Of a stretch of 64,000 nt of DNA, positions 29,893-40,300 are shown piece by piece (the first letter of the stretch is position 1; each line of letters opens with the position of its first letter). This DNA is from Mycosarcoma maydis (Eukaryota > Basidiomycota > Ustilaginomycetes > Ustilaginales): assembly GCF_000328475.2 (NCBI RefSeq), contig NC_026479.1, forward strand, positions 1,116,001 through 1,180,000, in the 5' to 3' direction. The notes below the pieces were generated by a model that saw only the letters and a program-made list of their open reading frames with translations, was not told the DNA's origin and ran no database searches. The translations under genes were made by a program, and so were the position numbers.

Positions 29893-30798
29893 TCTGCGGT
29901 GCTTCTGCAAGCGCATAAGGAGGGCGAGGTATTGCTGGCGTGTGAACGCCGGCGGTGGATCGATTCCTCCCTATGTCTGCCCAATGTTTTTTCATCCACA
30001 CGCCACCACACAGTAAATGCTACGTTCTTGTTCATGGTCGTTGCTTGTTGACAAACACACGATTGCAGCCGGTTGTATAGCGGTCGATTTGCTGAAAAGG
30101 CGACAAGATAAAACTTGAGCCTCACGAGAGTAGCCATCCAAGGATAAAGCAATCGGTCCTCGAGCCCAAAATTGTTGCCGCCAAGTACACAGTGATTGAA
30201 GAGGGATCGGTGAGAACGCGTGTTACAAATCGCGAGATGAGGTGTGCCTTGGGCGTTGTGTCTTTCAGCGGCAGAGCAAGTCTAAATCAGAACGGGTTGT
30301 AGCAATCACGAAGCTCATGCTGGTGTAGTCACGAGTATCGACTGAACCTCGACGTCGACTGATGTGCATTTCTTTCGGACTTTGTTGTCTGCTGCCTTTT
30401 GCATCCACCTTGGTGATTTCACGATTCGGATTTAACCTAATCACGAGTGAATCGCATTGGTTCACGGTTGCTTATGCACCATGTTGTGTGCGTGTTGTTT
30501 TCAAGACGTGCATGTGCTTGATCTGCATTCTACATGGCGCGCCCAACCCGCCAAAAAGTCGTAAGTGCAGCGTGAGTTTTGCACGTTGCACGTTGCGTGT
30601 TCGTAATAGTCGTGAGTGTTGGGATTCATGAATTTTGTTTAGTCACAGCCAGAGTTGTGAGTGCCGGCACGCCCGTCGCGCCGCTCGAACCCTTAAAAGC
30701 ATGACGTTCAGCTGCACATGTCATCCTAATTCTTGAAAGTAAGCAGTTCGCTCATTCTGTCCTGACCACCACTCACGACTATCGCGCGCTTGAACAAC
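29893..30798. other. Intergenic region CK2 alpha to membrane-protein gene
   Basis: 906 bases between two + strand genes. No tRNA or credible ORF seen. Heptamer-like fragments are sparse here. The DNA just before 30799 is presumed promoter. Confidence 0.5.
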
Positions 30799-32526
30799 AT
30801 GTCGGCAGAGTCGGTATCGCCGTATGAGATGGCCAAACGCACCAGTGTAGAGGAGGTGGCTGCTGCTCCTGCCATCTCGTCGACTCCGGCCGGTGCGTCA
30901 AGCTCCGACCAGATCCCCGCATATCTTGCATCCGATATTGTGCCGCCATCTGCAAGCACAGGTATTCTGAATTCTTCCGGGAGTGCTACCGCCGATGCGA
31001 GCAACTTTACGGCCACAGCAGCGACGTCGCGTCCAAGGGTTTCGCTGTCGTACGCTGCTGCGGAACGACCAAATCGCGACCGAAGCGGCCACGCATCCGT
31101 CGCCACAGATGACCACGATGATGATCTCGAAGAACCGATGCGGGTTTCACATTCACAATCCAAGACAAGGTCGCATCGTCGATCGCAATCGATCAAACGG
31201 AGCTTCAGCCAGAGCAGGACGAGTTTCGATGCGACAGTGACCAGAACAAGCGGAGCCATCCGTCGATCCCTCTCCATAGGCAGACCATCCCAGTCCGGAC
31301 CCATCGACCCGATGCAGGAACCACGTCGATCGATCAGCAAGCGCCGCGACGAACTGCACTTGGCTGAGCGCGATCCGCACAAAAACAGACACAACAAAGG
31401 AGAGCCGCACCGCAGAGCGATACCTTTTGCGGCGCCATATGCAAGGTCGGGCGTCATCATCGATCAAGCTGCTACTTTGCGAGATTGGATCGTTCCGGGA
31501 CCGCTAACGTTTGGACATGGTCAGTGGTGGTATCTGGTGTGTGGACAGAGCTTTGTGGCAGCAGTCATCTCGGGTGCTATCAACTTTGCGGTAGCCGTAG
31601 CACTGTATCGTTCGCAACCTACGATCAACATCTGGACCTTCAATCGTCAAACGGTAGCAGGTGATATGGGTGTGACGGTGATCATTCAGCAAATTGTCTC
31701 ATTCATCATCACGTCTTCCCTCACCCACCACGACTTGTACGCCGGACCCATTGGACCGCTTCGACGACCTTGGCCACCCTTGCTGCATCTGCCATCGACA
31801 CCAAAACCCGCAGGACACTGGCTCGGCACGCGTATGCCGGAAGACGTGGATCGCGATGGCCAAGAGTGTAGGATGGGTCGTTCCTCCGGCAAGTCCCGAC
31901 TCAACGGTTGGTGGTGGTGGTTTGTCCGTGCGGTGCTTACCGGCTCGGAGCGAAACGATCTGCTGGCCGTGGGCATCTCGTGGCGACAACGACTGGAGCG
32001 ATTGCTCTGGACGGCGGTGCAAGGATTCTTCCTCTGCTGTCTCACGTTCTGGTGGTACTGGCCTCTGGCCATTGCCATCGTAGCACCGATTTACGAGCAT
32101 CGCGAACTGGCACACACGTGGATCCCGATGATCATCAAATTGCTGTACGGTGCAATTCTGTCGCTGCTGACAAATCCGATCATAGCATTGATGGCGATGG
32201 GTGCTGAGTCATCGGTGAGGAGATGCTATCCCGAGCTGGAGATCTGGCAGCCGTTTGGAGGAAAGGAGGATTTTGAACAGTGGAAGGTCGAACATGGTGT
32301 CGAGGACGCTGCTGAGTTGGGAGAGGTTGGTGTCGGAGGTGTGCCAGATACACGAGATACTATGGGGAATACTCCATCAGGCAGTTCACCCGATGACCAG
32401 TCTGCAGCACCGGTAGCGTCTGAAAAGGTGGCCAACTATCGGTCTGCCAATCTGCTCGAAAGGAGGATCACGGAAGAGCCGAGCGCAGTTGTGACTCGCG
32501 AGCGTGTTTCCAATGAGAAGGCGTGA
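30799..32526 (+). CDS. Multi-pass membrane protein, DUF2456-like (tentative)
   Basis: The product is 575 residues from the ATG at 30799; three codons upstream the frame opens only at TTG. Residues 1-205 are hydrophilic, Ser/Arg-rich and disordered, with clusters such as SHRRSQSIKRSFSQSR. The conserved-looking body begins near DWIVPGPLTFGHGQWWYL. Four hydrophobic segments follow: about 243-268, 287-310, 405-434 (CCLTFWWYWPLAIAIVAPIY) and 440-468. Between the second and third lies a charged loop with GWWWWFVRAVLTGSERNDLL. The C-terminal 100 residues are hydrophilic. The arrangement resembles an uncharacterised fungal membrane family (DUF2456), recalled rather than verified. Topology, compartment and function are unknown. 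Confidence 0.8.
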   Translation: MSAESVSPYEMAKRTSVEEVAAAPAISSTPAGASSSDQIPAYLASDIVPPSASTGILNSSGSATADASNFTATAATSRPRVSLSYAAAERPNRDRSGHASVATDDHDDDLEEPMRVSHSQSKTRSHRRSQSIKRSFSQSRTSFDATVTRTSGAIRRSLSIGRPSQSGPIDPMQEPRRSISKRRDELHLAERDPHKNRHNKGEPHRRAIPFAAPYARSGVIIDQAATLRDWIVPGPLTFGHGQWWYLVCGQSFVAAVISGAINFAVAVALYRSQPTINIWTFNRQTVAGDMGVTVIIQQIVSFIITSSLTHHDLYAGPIGPLRRPWPPLLHLPSTPKPAGHWLGTRMPEDVDRDGQECRMGRSSGKSRLNGWWWWFVRAVLTGSERNDLLAVGISWRQRLERLLWTAVQGFFLCCLTFWWYWPLAIAIVAPIYEHRELAHTWIPMIIKLLYGAILSLLTNPIIALMAMGAESSVRRCYPELEIWQPFGGKEDFEQWKVEHGVEDAAELGEVGVGGVPDTRDTMGNTPSGSSPDDQSAAPVASEKVANYRSANLLERRITEEPSAVVTRERVSNEKA

Positions 32527-33345
32527 AAGTGCATTCGGGTGTACTACGTCGTGCGTTAGACTTGGCCAGCTTTGACGATCCTTAGACCAAGCATCTTTAG
32601 ACATGCGCGATTACTTCTGAACATAGCATGCGCAGCGAGATGAGCGACTCGAGCGAAACAACGCGTTGGCGTGCAGCTTCAAAGCCGGGCTCCGAGCCGA
32701 GTTTTCTGGGACAACTGCAACATAGTGAGTTCGGAAACGGCACCGACGCTCGCTTCACGCTGTTCCGTGCACGAAGAGCACGACTTTTTCCAAAGCTGTC
32801 ACCGGCCGTAAATCCGCAGGATGCACATTCACGATTATGTCGGACGATGAGTTTGGCCATGACAGAGATACTGTACCTTCAGAGGGACGCGGAGAAATAA
32901 TCATGTTGCTTTCCAGTCGACGTGCTACAGCCTCGACATACTAGGAGGGCACGGATGGCGATTGGCGGGTGGGTTGAACTTGTGCGAGCTCGGCTAAATT
33001 GGCAGCTCGTTGGACGATTTCAGGCTTATTGGCGCTGCTCGACCAACTTCACACCGACACAAGCACCAACGAGTGACGAGTGCGGCTCGATTTACGATTC
33101 GCGATTGTTGGCGTTCTGCTCACCGTTTGGCTGATTCGGTTGCTTTCGATCAGCCCATTAACCATTGAAAGTCACAAGAGTCACAAATGAGTAGTTAAGC
33201 GAAATCATGAATGTGAATCAATTCAATTTCAGGCTTGATCACGAGATTACGGATCCGCAGGCAATCACGAATGTATTATTAATATTACGGTACACAAAGC
33301 AAAAGCCTGCTTGCAACGAGTCGTGAGGACAGGCACGGGAGCGGC

Positions 33346-33365
33346 GCACGGCACGGCACGGCACG
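33346..33365. repeat. (GCACG)4 short tandem repeat
   Basis: Four GCACG pentamers in tandem within the gene-free region. Confidence 0.8.
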
Positions 33366-33644
33366 GCGGAAGACACAACAACTAGTGACTTGGTGCTTTA
33401 AGTTATTGGATTTTTTGTTTGTTTTTCCATCGTCATACACTAGGCGAGCACACGACCGGCATTTGGACGTTGAACGAAATTTAGAGCTCGTTTTTTTACG
33501 TTTTTTCCCGCATTTCGCTTCAAAGTCTTGTTCTGGCTGGCTTCGTAAGAGGAAAGCTAACTTTTTGGGGGGCGCCGTTTCGCCTGATGTTTTCAACGCC
33601 TGACCGCCGCCTGGGAGCAGGCATCTACTATCTTGCTTGCATGG

Positions 33645-33669
33645 CACGGGCCACGGGCCACGGGCCACG
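33645..33669. repeat. (CACGGGC)3 short tandem repeat
   Basis: Three heptamers followed by CACGC. It shares the CACG core with other local repeats. Confidence 0.75.
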
Positions 33670-34791
33670 CTAGAGGAGAGGGTGGGCTTGCTAGTGTGTG
33701 CAAAAATGCGGCCTCTGCGTCTGTGCGTTGGCATGTGGATCATAGATCTCGTCTTGGCTTGTTCGTCCTTGGAACTGCCCGAGAGAGCCGGCTCGCTTTG
33801 GTCTGTTGATCTGCTGCTCGACGAAGGTATACAGCTAACTTGCCCACCAGATGTACTGTATTATGGCCTTTGGTTCTGACCGTCTTACAGCCGAATAGCT
33901 GTGACGTATGCAGAAGAGTCTGCCCAGGCACCGAATTGAAGTAGTGCAGGTAGAGAGCTTCGGTCGGAGCGAGTACGGTTTCAGGTGCCACAGCTTTATC
34001 TTGTGCGCTCTTAGCCTCGCGAGCTGATGCACAGGCTCGCGTGCACATTCTGGCTCCGTCATTGTGCTGTTGTCGTTCGCCCTTTGCGGCATCTCCTGGC
34101 GATTCGCTTAGGACGCTTTTCAGTGGTACGACGCGCAGCTCGCCTCGATAGTCGCACCTGGTCTTGGCTCATCGCAGCCACAAAGCGCTCGCTCCGTGAT
34201 ATGCTGGTCTCTCGAACTACACAGAACCTTCCTCGCTAGACACGTATGCGCTCTACTTTGCATTCGTGCGTTCTTGGCTCTCCTCTGGTCTGATCGTCGA
34301 GGCTAACGCAACTCACTCAGCGCGAATGTCCGCTTCGATCGATCGATCGCTCGCTTGCTTTGCCGTGTATTTCGCCCCCGAGCAAACCGAGCCGAGGTAC
34401 AGGCCGAGGTGTCAGCAGTCCAGAGAACCCGACACTCGGGGCTTGACGACTGAGAACAGGCCAGCCTGGCTTTGTTCTGAACAATGACGAATGGCTTTGT
34501 ATTTAATTCACACCCACGACTCGGGCCGCCTTGGTGGTAGAAGAGCAATCATGAATGTCTGAAACTTACTTGCAACGTGCGTCACAAGAGTTGGAGCTCG
34601 CTTGAGTTGTCGTGCCGGTCAATGGATGCAAGACGAGGCTAATTCATTAGTCTGCTTCTCCATCTCGGCCTTGATGCCAAAAAGTCCGCGTTGCCTTGTG
34701 CACTCCTCGGGACGCCTACTCGGGACGTCCACGTCGAAAGCTGCATTCACAACAGACACATGCTGAGACAGCAGACACATTCATTCGCAAC

Positions 34792-34808
34792 ATTCACGAT
34801 TCGTGATT
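34792..34808. repeat. 17-bp quasi-palindrome of the heptamer family
   Basis: ATTCACGATTCGTGATT; the central CACGA-T-TCGTG is a perfect inverted repeat. The identical 17-mer recurs at 61216-61232. Confidence 0.85.
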
Positions 34809-35338
34809 GTATGTGGGTCTGCATCCATATCTGCACATCTTGACTGTCCGAGTGCAGCTTGGTGCAGCTACTTGTTCGCAGAGAGAATATCTCCATGCCA
34901 GCTAGCTAACAGGTCCACTATCGGTCCTTCCTTTCTTTTGGTTAGGCCGCTTTCCTCCGCTCCTCCATGTCTCGGCCGCTTACTTGCTCACCTGTCCCGC
35001 CTCCGCCTTTGCACAGAATCGCTTTGCCCTCTTTCCTTCTCGGAGGAGGGCTTGGTCGACGTGCTAGCTTTGATTCACCTCGCCTTCTCACTCATCCGTC
35101 ACGATTGGAAGCCATCATCGATAAACCAACTTACCTTGATTTGAGACGATAATTTTCACTTGTGTCCTGGCAGTCTAGCAGTCCCGTCTCTCAACTCGAC
35201 GTCGCCATTTCCATTCGAGCTCGACGACATAATCCTAGTCTTGCATTGACACTAGTCTGCTTGTTGAGGCTCGTTGAGTAGCATCCCCGTCTTTAGCAGC
35301 TGCTTAATACCGTCAGACGCAGATCTCGATATCGTAGC

Positions 35339-35797
35339 ATGGCAGAGCTTCGCAACCACATTTTTGGGTAAGTCGAACTAGACTCTGGTACGCGACTTGA
35401 CGCGACTTGACGGACGCCTGGCATCGAACACATTCATGGTATTCCATCATCCTTGAGATCCACATGACATGCATTCGCCGTTCATCGGCAAGCGTTCTAG
35501 AGGCATAAGGACGCTTCATGGCTCTACAGACGTTACAATACGCTCTCTCTTCCTCCTTTGCATTTGCATATAACGATACATTGCCAGTCGTCACCTTGTC
35601 CTTTGATACTTCCAAAGTCTTCGAAGACTTGGCATGTTCAGCGATGATTTCGCCAACCGTTTCGTGCTTCTCACATCGGCATGTGCATTCTCAGATTCGC
35701 TAATGTCAGCTATCTGATCCAACGTTACTCACTTCTGCCGTTTTGATTGACATCCAGCAGAGACGAATATCATCGATCGTCACAAGCGCAAGCATGA
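35339..35797 (+). promoter_or_regulatory. Candidate spliced upstream ORF in the leader of the RRM gene
   Basis: An ATG at 35339 opens a short frame that hits TAA inside the splice donor if unspliced (10 residues). If the intron from GT 35368 to either AG of CAGCAG (35757 or 35760) is removed, the frame runs 21-22 residues. It then ends at TGA 35795-35797, overlapping the presumed main ATG (35794) as ATGA. Both tandem acceptors keep the same frame. This is inferred from splice signals only; the transcription start is unknown. Confidence 0.35.
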
Positions 35798-37188
35798 CCA
35801 TGCCCAATGCTACGGGCTCGACTTGGCGCAGCGCGCATTCGTCGCCACGGCGTGTCAGCATGGCTACACCGATCCGAGCGCTGGTGCACGTTGCGAACCT
35901 GCCGGCGACGACAACGGAACGCGCGCTGCGTGAGATGTTTGGGTCGCTGGGGCAGATGCAGTCAGCCAGGGTGGTAGCGAGTCGGTCGGCTGGGGGGCTT
36001 GCGTACGGGTTCGTAGAGTACGTCGATGTTGCATCTGCGGAGCGCGCAATTCGCACCATGAATGGCTGGGTTTGGTTTGGTACACCCATCAAGGTGTGCT
36101 GGGCTAAGCACAGTATGCATCCGGACGCGGTGAACGAGTGGGTGGAAGTAGACAGACCTGTTGGTATGCGTAGTGGTGTGCATTCGCACCTGTTCGTCGG
36201 CGACCTCTCGCCCGACGTCGACGATGCGTTGCTGCAGTCGTTTTTCTCGAGATTCACCTCGTTGGCCGATGTACGCGTGATGTACGATGCAGCGACGGGC
36301 AAGTCACGTGGATTCGGATTCATCAACTTTCGTAGCAAACAGGATGCAGACGATTGCATCGCCACATGCCAGGGACAGTGGCTGCGCGGTCGACAGATCC
36401 GCGTCAATTGGGCCAACCAGAAGAACCAGCCGAGTCAAGCACCGGCGACGCTAACGCCAACCGCGACCGCGACCGCGACCGCGACGTGCTCAGCGTATTC
36501 TGACACGCCTCTCTCGTTATCACACGCGGGCAGCGGCGTGTCGACGAAAACATCGGCCACGCCCAGTGAACTTTCGTCGACTTCATCGCTCATTAATGAC
36601 GCATCGCTACAAGTTGCACTTCCACGGCGTCATACGACGCTTGGCTCTCAACCACAGCTGTCGACCATCACGAGGAATCCAGCCAACATACTGCGCTACA
36701 ACTACGACCGCGTTGTATCTGAAGCGCCCAGCTCACAGACCAGTGTGTATGTTGGCAATATCTCCCCGCTCACATCGCAGCAAGACCTCGTACGCATCTT
36801 TTCGCCATTTGCCCACGGCCACCACCTTGAAGCGCGCATCCCGCCCGGGCGAGGCTACGGCTTCGTCACGCTCAACACGCACGAACAAGCCGCCAGCGCC
36901 ATCTGCACATTGAGCATCCAAGGCGTCTTCATGCACAGTCGCTGGTTGCGCTTCGGCTGGCAGAAAAACCGTCCCTCCCCACTACCCATTCAACATCGCT
37001 CCGAAAGCGCCCCCGAACACATGCTCTACACCCTACACAACCAGCCCCGACAACACACCCCCAATCAATCATCACAATCCCTCCCATCCCAACAAAATAT
37101 CCTCTCAAGGACCCAGCCTCAGCCACATCAGCAAAAACCTCCCCCACCTTCCTCGTCGTCCTCTTCCAACGAGTTTCAACCTTTCTAG
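35794..37188 (+). CDS. Three-RRM RNA-binding protein (TIA-1/Nam8/Pub1-like)
   Basis: The 464-residue product starts at ATG 35794; a second ATG lies two codons later and a third at residue 23, so the exact start is open. RRM1 spans about 29-107 (VHVANLP, GLAYGFVEYV), RRM2 about 132-211 (LFVGDLS, SRGFGFINF) and RRM3 about 316-391 (VYVGNIS, RGYGFVTL). The two-plus-one spacing, with a Ser/Thr-rich linker of 100 residues and a Pro/Gln/Ser-rich tail, is that of TIA-1/Nam8/Pub1 proteins acting in splicing or mRNA stability. The linker encodes a Thr-Ala run from an imperfect ACCGCG repeat. The 3' end faces the SNF2-type gene at 189 bases. Nuclear or cytoplasmic role and true orthologue are not decidable here. 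Confidence 0.9.
   Translation: MTMPNATGSTWRSAHSSPRRVSMATPIRALVHVANLPATTTERALREMFGSLGQMQSARVVASRSAGGLAYGFVEYVDVASAERAIRTMNGWVWFGTPIKVCWAKHSMHPDAVNEWVEVDRPVGMRSGVHSHLFVGDLSPDVDDALLQSFFSRFTSLADVRVMYDAATGKSRGFGFINFRSKQDADDCIATCQGQWLRGRQIRVNWANQKNQPSQAPATLTPTATATATATCSAYSDTPLSLSHAGSGVSTKTSATPSELSSTSSLINDASLQVALPRRHTTLGSQPQLSTITRNPANILRYNYDRVVSEAPSSQTSVYVGNISPLTSQQDLVRIFSPFAHGHHLEARIPPGRGYGFVTLNTHEQAASAICTLSIQGVFMHSRWLRFGWQKNRPSPLPIQHRSESAPEHMLYTLHNQPRQHTPNQSSQSLPSQQNILSRTQPQPHQQKPPPPSSSSSSNEFQPF
36461..36486. repeat. (CGCGAC)n hexamer repeat encoding Thr-Ala
   Basis: About four hexamers in the linker between RRM2 and RRM3; in frame, so length changes would not break the protein. Confidence 0.75.
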
Positions 37189-37377
37189 CACACCTCGATT
37201 CCCACAAACCACTCCTTACGCCAAGCTTACCCTGTATACTTGCCACTTGCACCACACATTCACGCTTCGTCATTCAACACAATCACGGAATATAAAAGTC
37301 ACATTTTCAAGTTGTAAAAAAAGAAAAAACAAAAAGTTCGAAGACCGAAGTGAACAAAGCGGAAAGCTCAGCTGAGC

Positions 37378-40300
37378 TCATTCGTCATCATCAGATTCAT
37401 CGCGCTTGCCATTTTTCACAACCTTACTCCTCTTGCCCAACCTGATCTTGATGCCCCTCGGAGCTGCAGCGACCGGCTTGCCATCTTCGTCATCATCCTC
37501 TCCACCATCGTCATTATCGTCCTCGGCTTCATTCTGAGTATCGTTGACAGACGTATCGCCAGCCGCAGCCTCACCCTCGTTTTCAGAGCCTGGCAAACCG
37601 CTAAATCGACATAACATGTCGTAGGTCGTGTCAAATGCCTTTTGTAGCTCTACGGCGTCATTGTAGACCCACGATCCTTCCTGGTTGTACGTCTTTGCGT
37701 TGCGAACCATCAGGTGAAATTCGTCGCGACACGTATCGACACGCCGGAACGTGCGGTTGTCGATCCGGCGCTTGATCTGACGCATCGCAATGGGCTTTTC
37801 GATGATGACGTGGTAGTCCGGGTAGTCCGTCTTCTTCGGCACGTCCAGGAAGAGCAGGCATCGCTTGCGACCCGTCTCGGGCTCCAAGCACGTCTCGACC
37901 GCGCGGTAACACTGGTTAAGCGCGTACTTGATGCGGTCACGAACGTCGTCTTCGCCGCCCGTCTTGCGACGCTTGGGCTGCGCGATGCGCGCCGCGGAAG
38001 GGCTCTCTTCGTAGTCCGGCGATCCGTCCATGGAAACGCCTCCGAAACGTTTTCGCTTTCGAGCCGAGGGTCCAGGCGATGGCTCGGGTGTCTCACTGGC
38101 GCCACCGAGCCCGCGCCCCCGGCCAACACCCTTCTTGCGCCTGCCGCCCTCGACCTCGGGAGTGCCTTCGGTTGAATCCATCGACTGCATCATGGCCTTG
38201 GCTCGCCGCTTCTCGATACGTTCACGCTTGCGCTCGACGATATCGTTGAGATCCACATCGTCATCTTCGAGAGCGCGCAGGAACTGATCCTCGGTCAAGC
38301 CGTCGTCGTAGTGTACAACGTTCCTCTTTCGTGTAGCCGGCTGCTCCTCCTCGACCTCGTCTTCGAGCTTATCAGCGTCAAAGTCCTGTTGATAGACGGC
38401 AGGCAGCTCGCTCTCCTGCATGAGTCGCTCGGGCAGTTTGCCCTTGTAGCCCAGCGACTTCCAAAATTCGGTATCCGACGCCTGTCGCTCGTTGTCGATC
38501 TGCTGGAAGATGGGAACCTCGTGTTCGCCACGCGCCAACAGCTGGTTAAGCTCGTCATCGTTAAAGTCGCCGTCGTCATCGTCTTCGTCGTCATTGTCCG
38601 CCTCCAGCATAGCCCGAAGCAGCAGTTCTCGCTCGTCGGCGGTGGCCTGGTTATCGAACTTACCCGCCTGGATAACTTTGCCCTCGATTTCAAGCTTGTC
38701 CTGCGCTCGCGCAAGGATGGTCTCCTCGACCGACTTTTCGGTCACCAGACGCAAGATACGCACCTCCATCTTTTGACCGATACGATGCGCACGATCCTGC
38801 GCCTGCAGATCCTGGTGAGGGTTCCAATCCGAATCGTAGATGATGACGGTATCGGCCGACTGCAGATTCAGACCGAGACCTCCGGCTCGTGTGGAGAGGA
38901 TAAAGACAAAGTAGTCCGATCCTGGCGCATTGAAGAGCTTAAGCAGCTGCGAACGATCGTCGGGCTTGGTGGAACCATCGAGACGAAGGTACTTGAAGCC
39001 TCGGTATCTCAAAAAGTCTTCCATGATGTCCATAATGGCAGTCATCTGGAAGAAGATGAGCACACGATGCTTGGTAGCGAACAGCTTGGGCAGCAGTCTA
39101 TCTAGCAGCTCAAACTTGCCGGCAACTCGATACAAATCTGGACCGTTCTCCTTGGTCGGGTTGATGGCCAGCTCGACTTGTTCAAAGACATAAGGGTGGT
39201 TGCAGATCTTTCGCAGCTGCATGATAGCGTTTTGTAGACCTCGAATACCCTGCGGCTTGGCCTTCTTACCGGCGGTGCTGTTGTCCTCGCCTGACAAGAT
39301 CATCTTGTGCTTCTTCATCTGCTGGTAGAGCTTGAGCTGAAGCGCACTCATCTTACACTTGATCACCTTTTCCACCTTGTCAGGAAGCTCGGACGCCACA
39401 TCTTTCTTGAGACGACGCAGCAGGAAAGGTCGCAATACCTTGTGGAGACGCTTGATGATGAGCAGAGCCTCTTCTTCGTTGAGCATCATACCTCCTTCGC
39501 TACCAGTATTGGTGAAAGGCGTGTTGAACCATTCGTCGAAACTCTTGACCGAGTTGAAAATCCTGGGGAGTACAAAGTTGAGCAACGCCCACAGCTCTGG
39601 CAAGTTGTTCTGCAGCGGCGTTCCGGTCAAGAGAAGTCGATACCGGCTCGTGTAGAACTGGGTGAGAGTGATGGTGAGCTTGGACTGTGTGTTCTTCATA
39701 CGATGACCTTCGTCAATGATCATGTGGACCCATTTGATCTTGCCGAGCAGATGCTTGTCCTTGATGATGTACTCGTAGGTCGTCAACAGCACCTGGAAGT
39801 TCATCGAGCGAAGACGGCCGGTGAGCTGCTTTCGCACGTTGGGCGTACCCTTGTAGATGAGCGTCGAGACCGAGGGAGCCCACTTGTTGAACTCGTTGAC
39901 CCAGTTGGTGAGCGTCGACAAGGGCACGATGACGAGGAAAGGTCCGTTCTGCTTCTTGAACTCCATGAGGTAGGTGATGAGCGAGATGGTCTGGATCGTC
40001 TTACCGAGACCCATCTCATCAGCCAAGATGCCATTAAGCCTGTTGTTGTAGAGCGAGATCATCCACTGTAAACCCTTCATCTGGTATTCCTTCAGGGTAC
40101 CTCCAGAGAGGATGGAAGGCTGTTGGGTGATACGCTCCGTAATGCGGTGAGCGACCGAGTAGTAGTCTACCTTTCCGCGATCCTCGCTCGGGTCGTCTTG
40201 ACGAGTAGCACCGAACATGGTCTCGTCGACGGCGACGCCCACCTCCTGGTTGGCGCTTTCTTCGACGGCGCGCTCGGCTGCGATGGCGTCGGCGTGAACG

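Larger units (their letters stand above)
32527..35793. other. 3.3-kb region without a recognisable gene; holds the leader of the RRM gene
   Basis: No frame here has domain features. Repeats include (GCACG)4 at 33346-33365, (CACGGGC)3 at 33645-33665 and heptamer-family copies at 33090-33108 and 34792-34808. From about 34900 the sequence turns C/T-rich and gene-proximal. A good splice donor (TTGG/GTAAGT, GT at 35368) and a CAGCAG acceptor (35755-35760) suggest a 5'-UTR intron of about 390 bases before the RRM protein start. Confidence 0.5.

Noticed and set aside
35339..35367. Coding exon 1 for the RRM protein joined at 35762
   Set aside because: Only a third, downstream AG keeps the frame with the main ORF; the likelier CAGCAG acceptors give an upstream ORF instead.
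38311..40071. Long + strand frames (264 and 254 codons) opposite the SNF2-type gene
   Set aside because: Antisense of the ATPase core; composition mirrors the sense codons.
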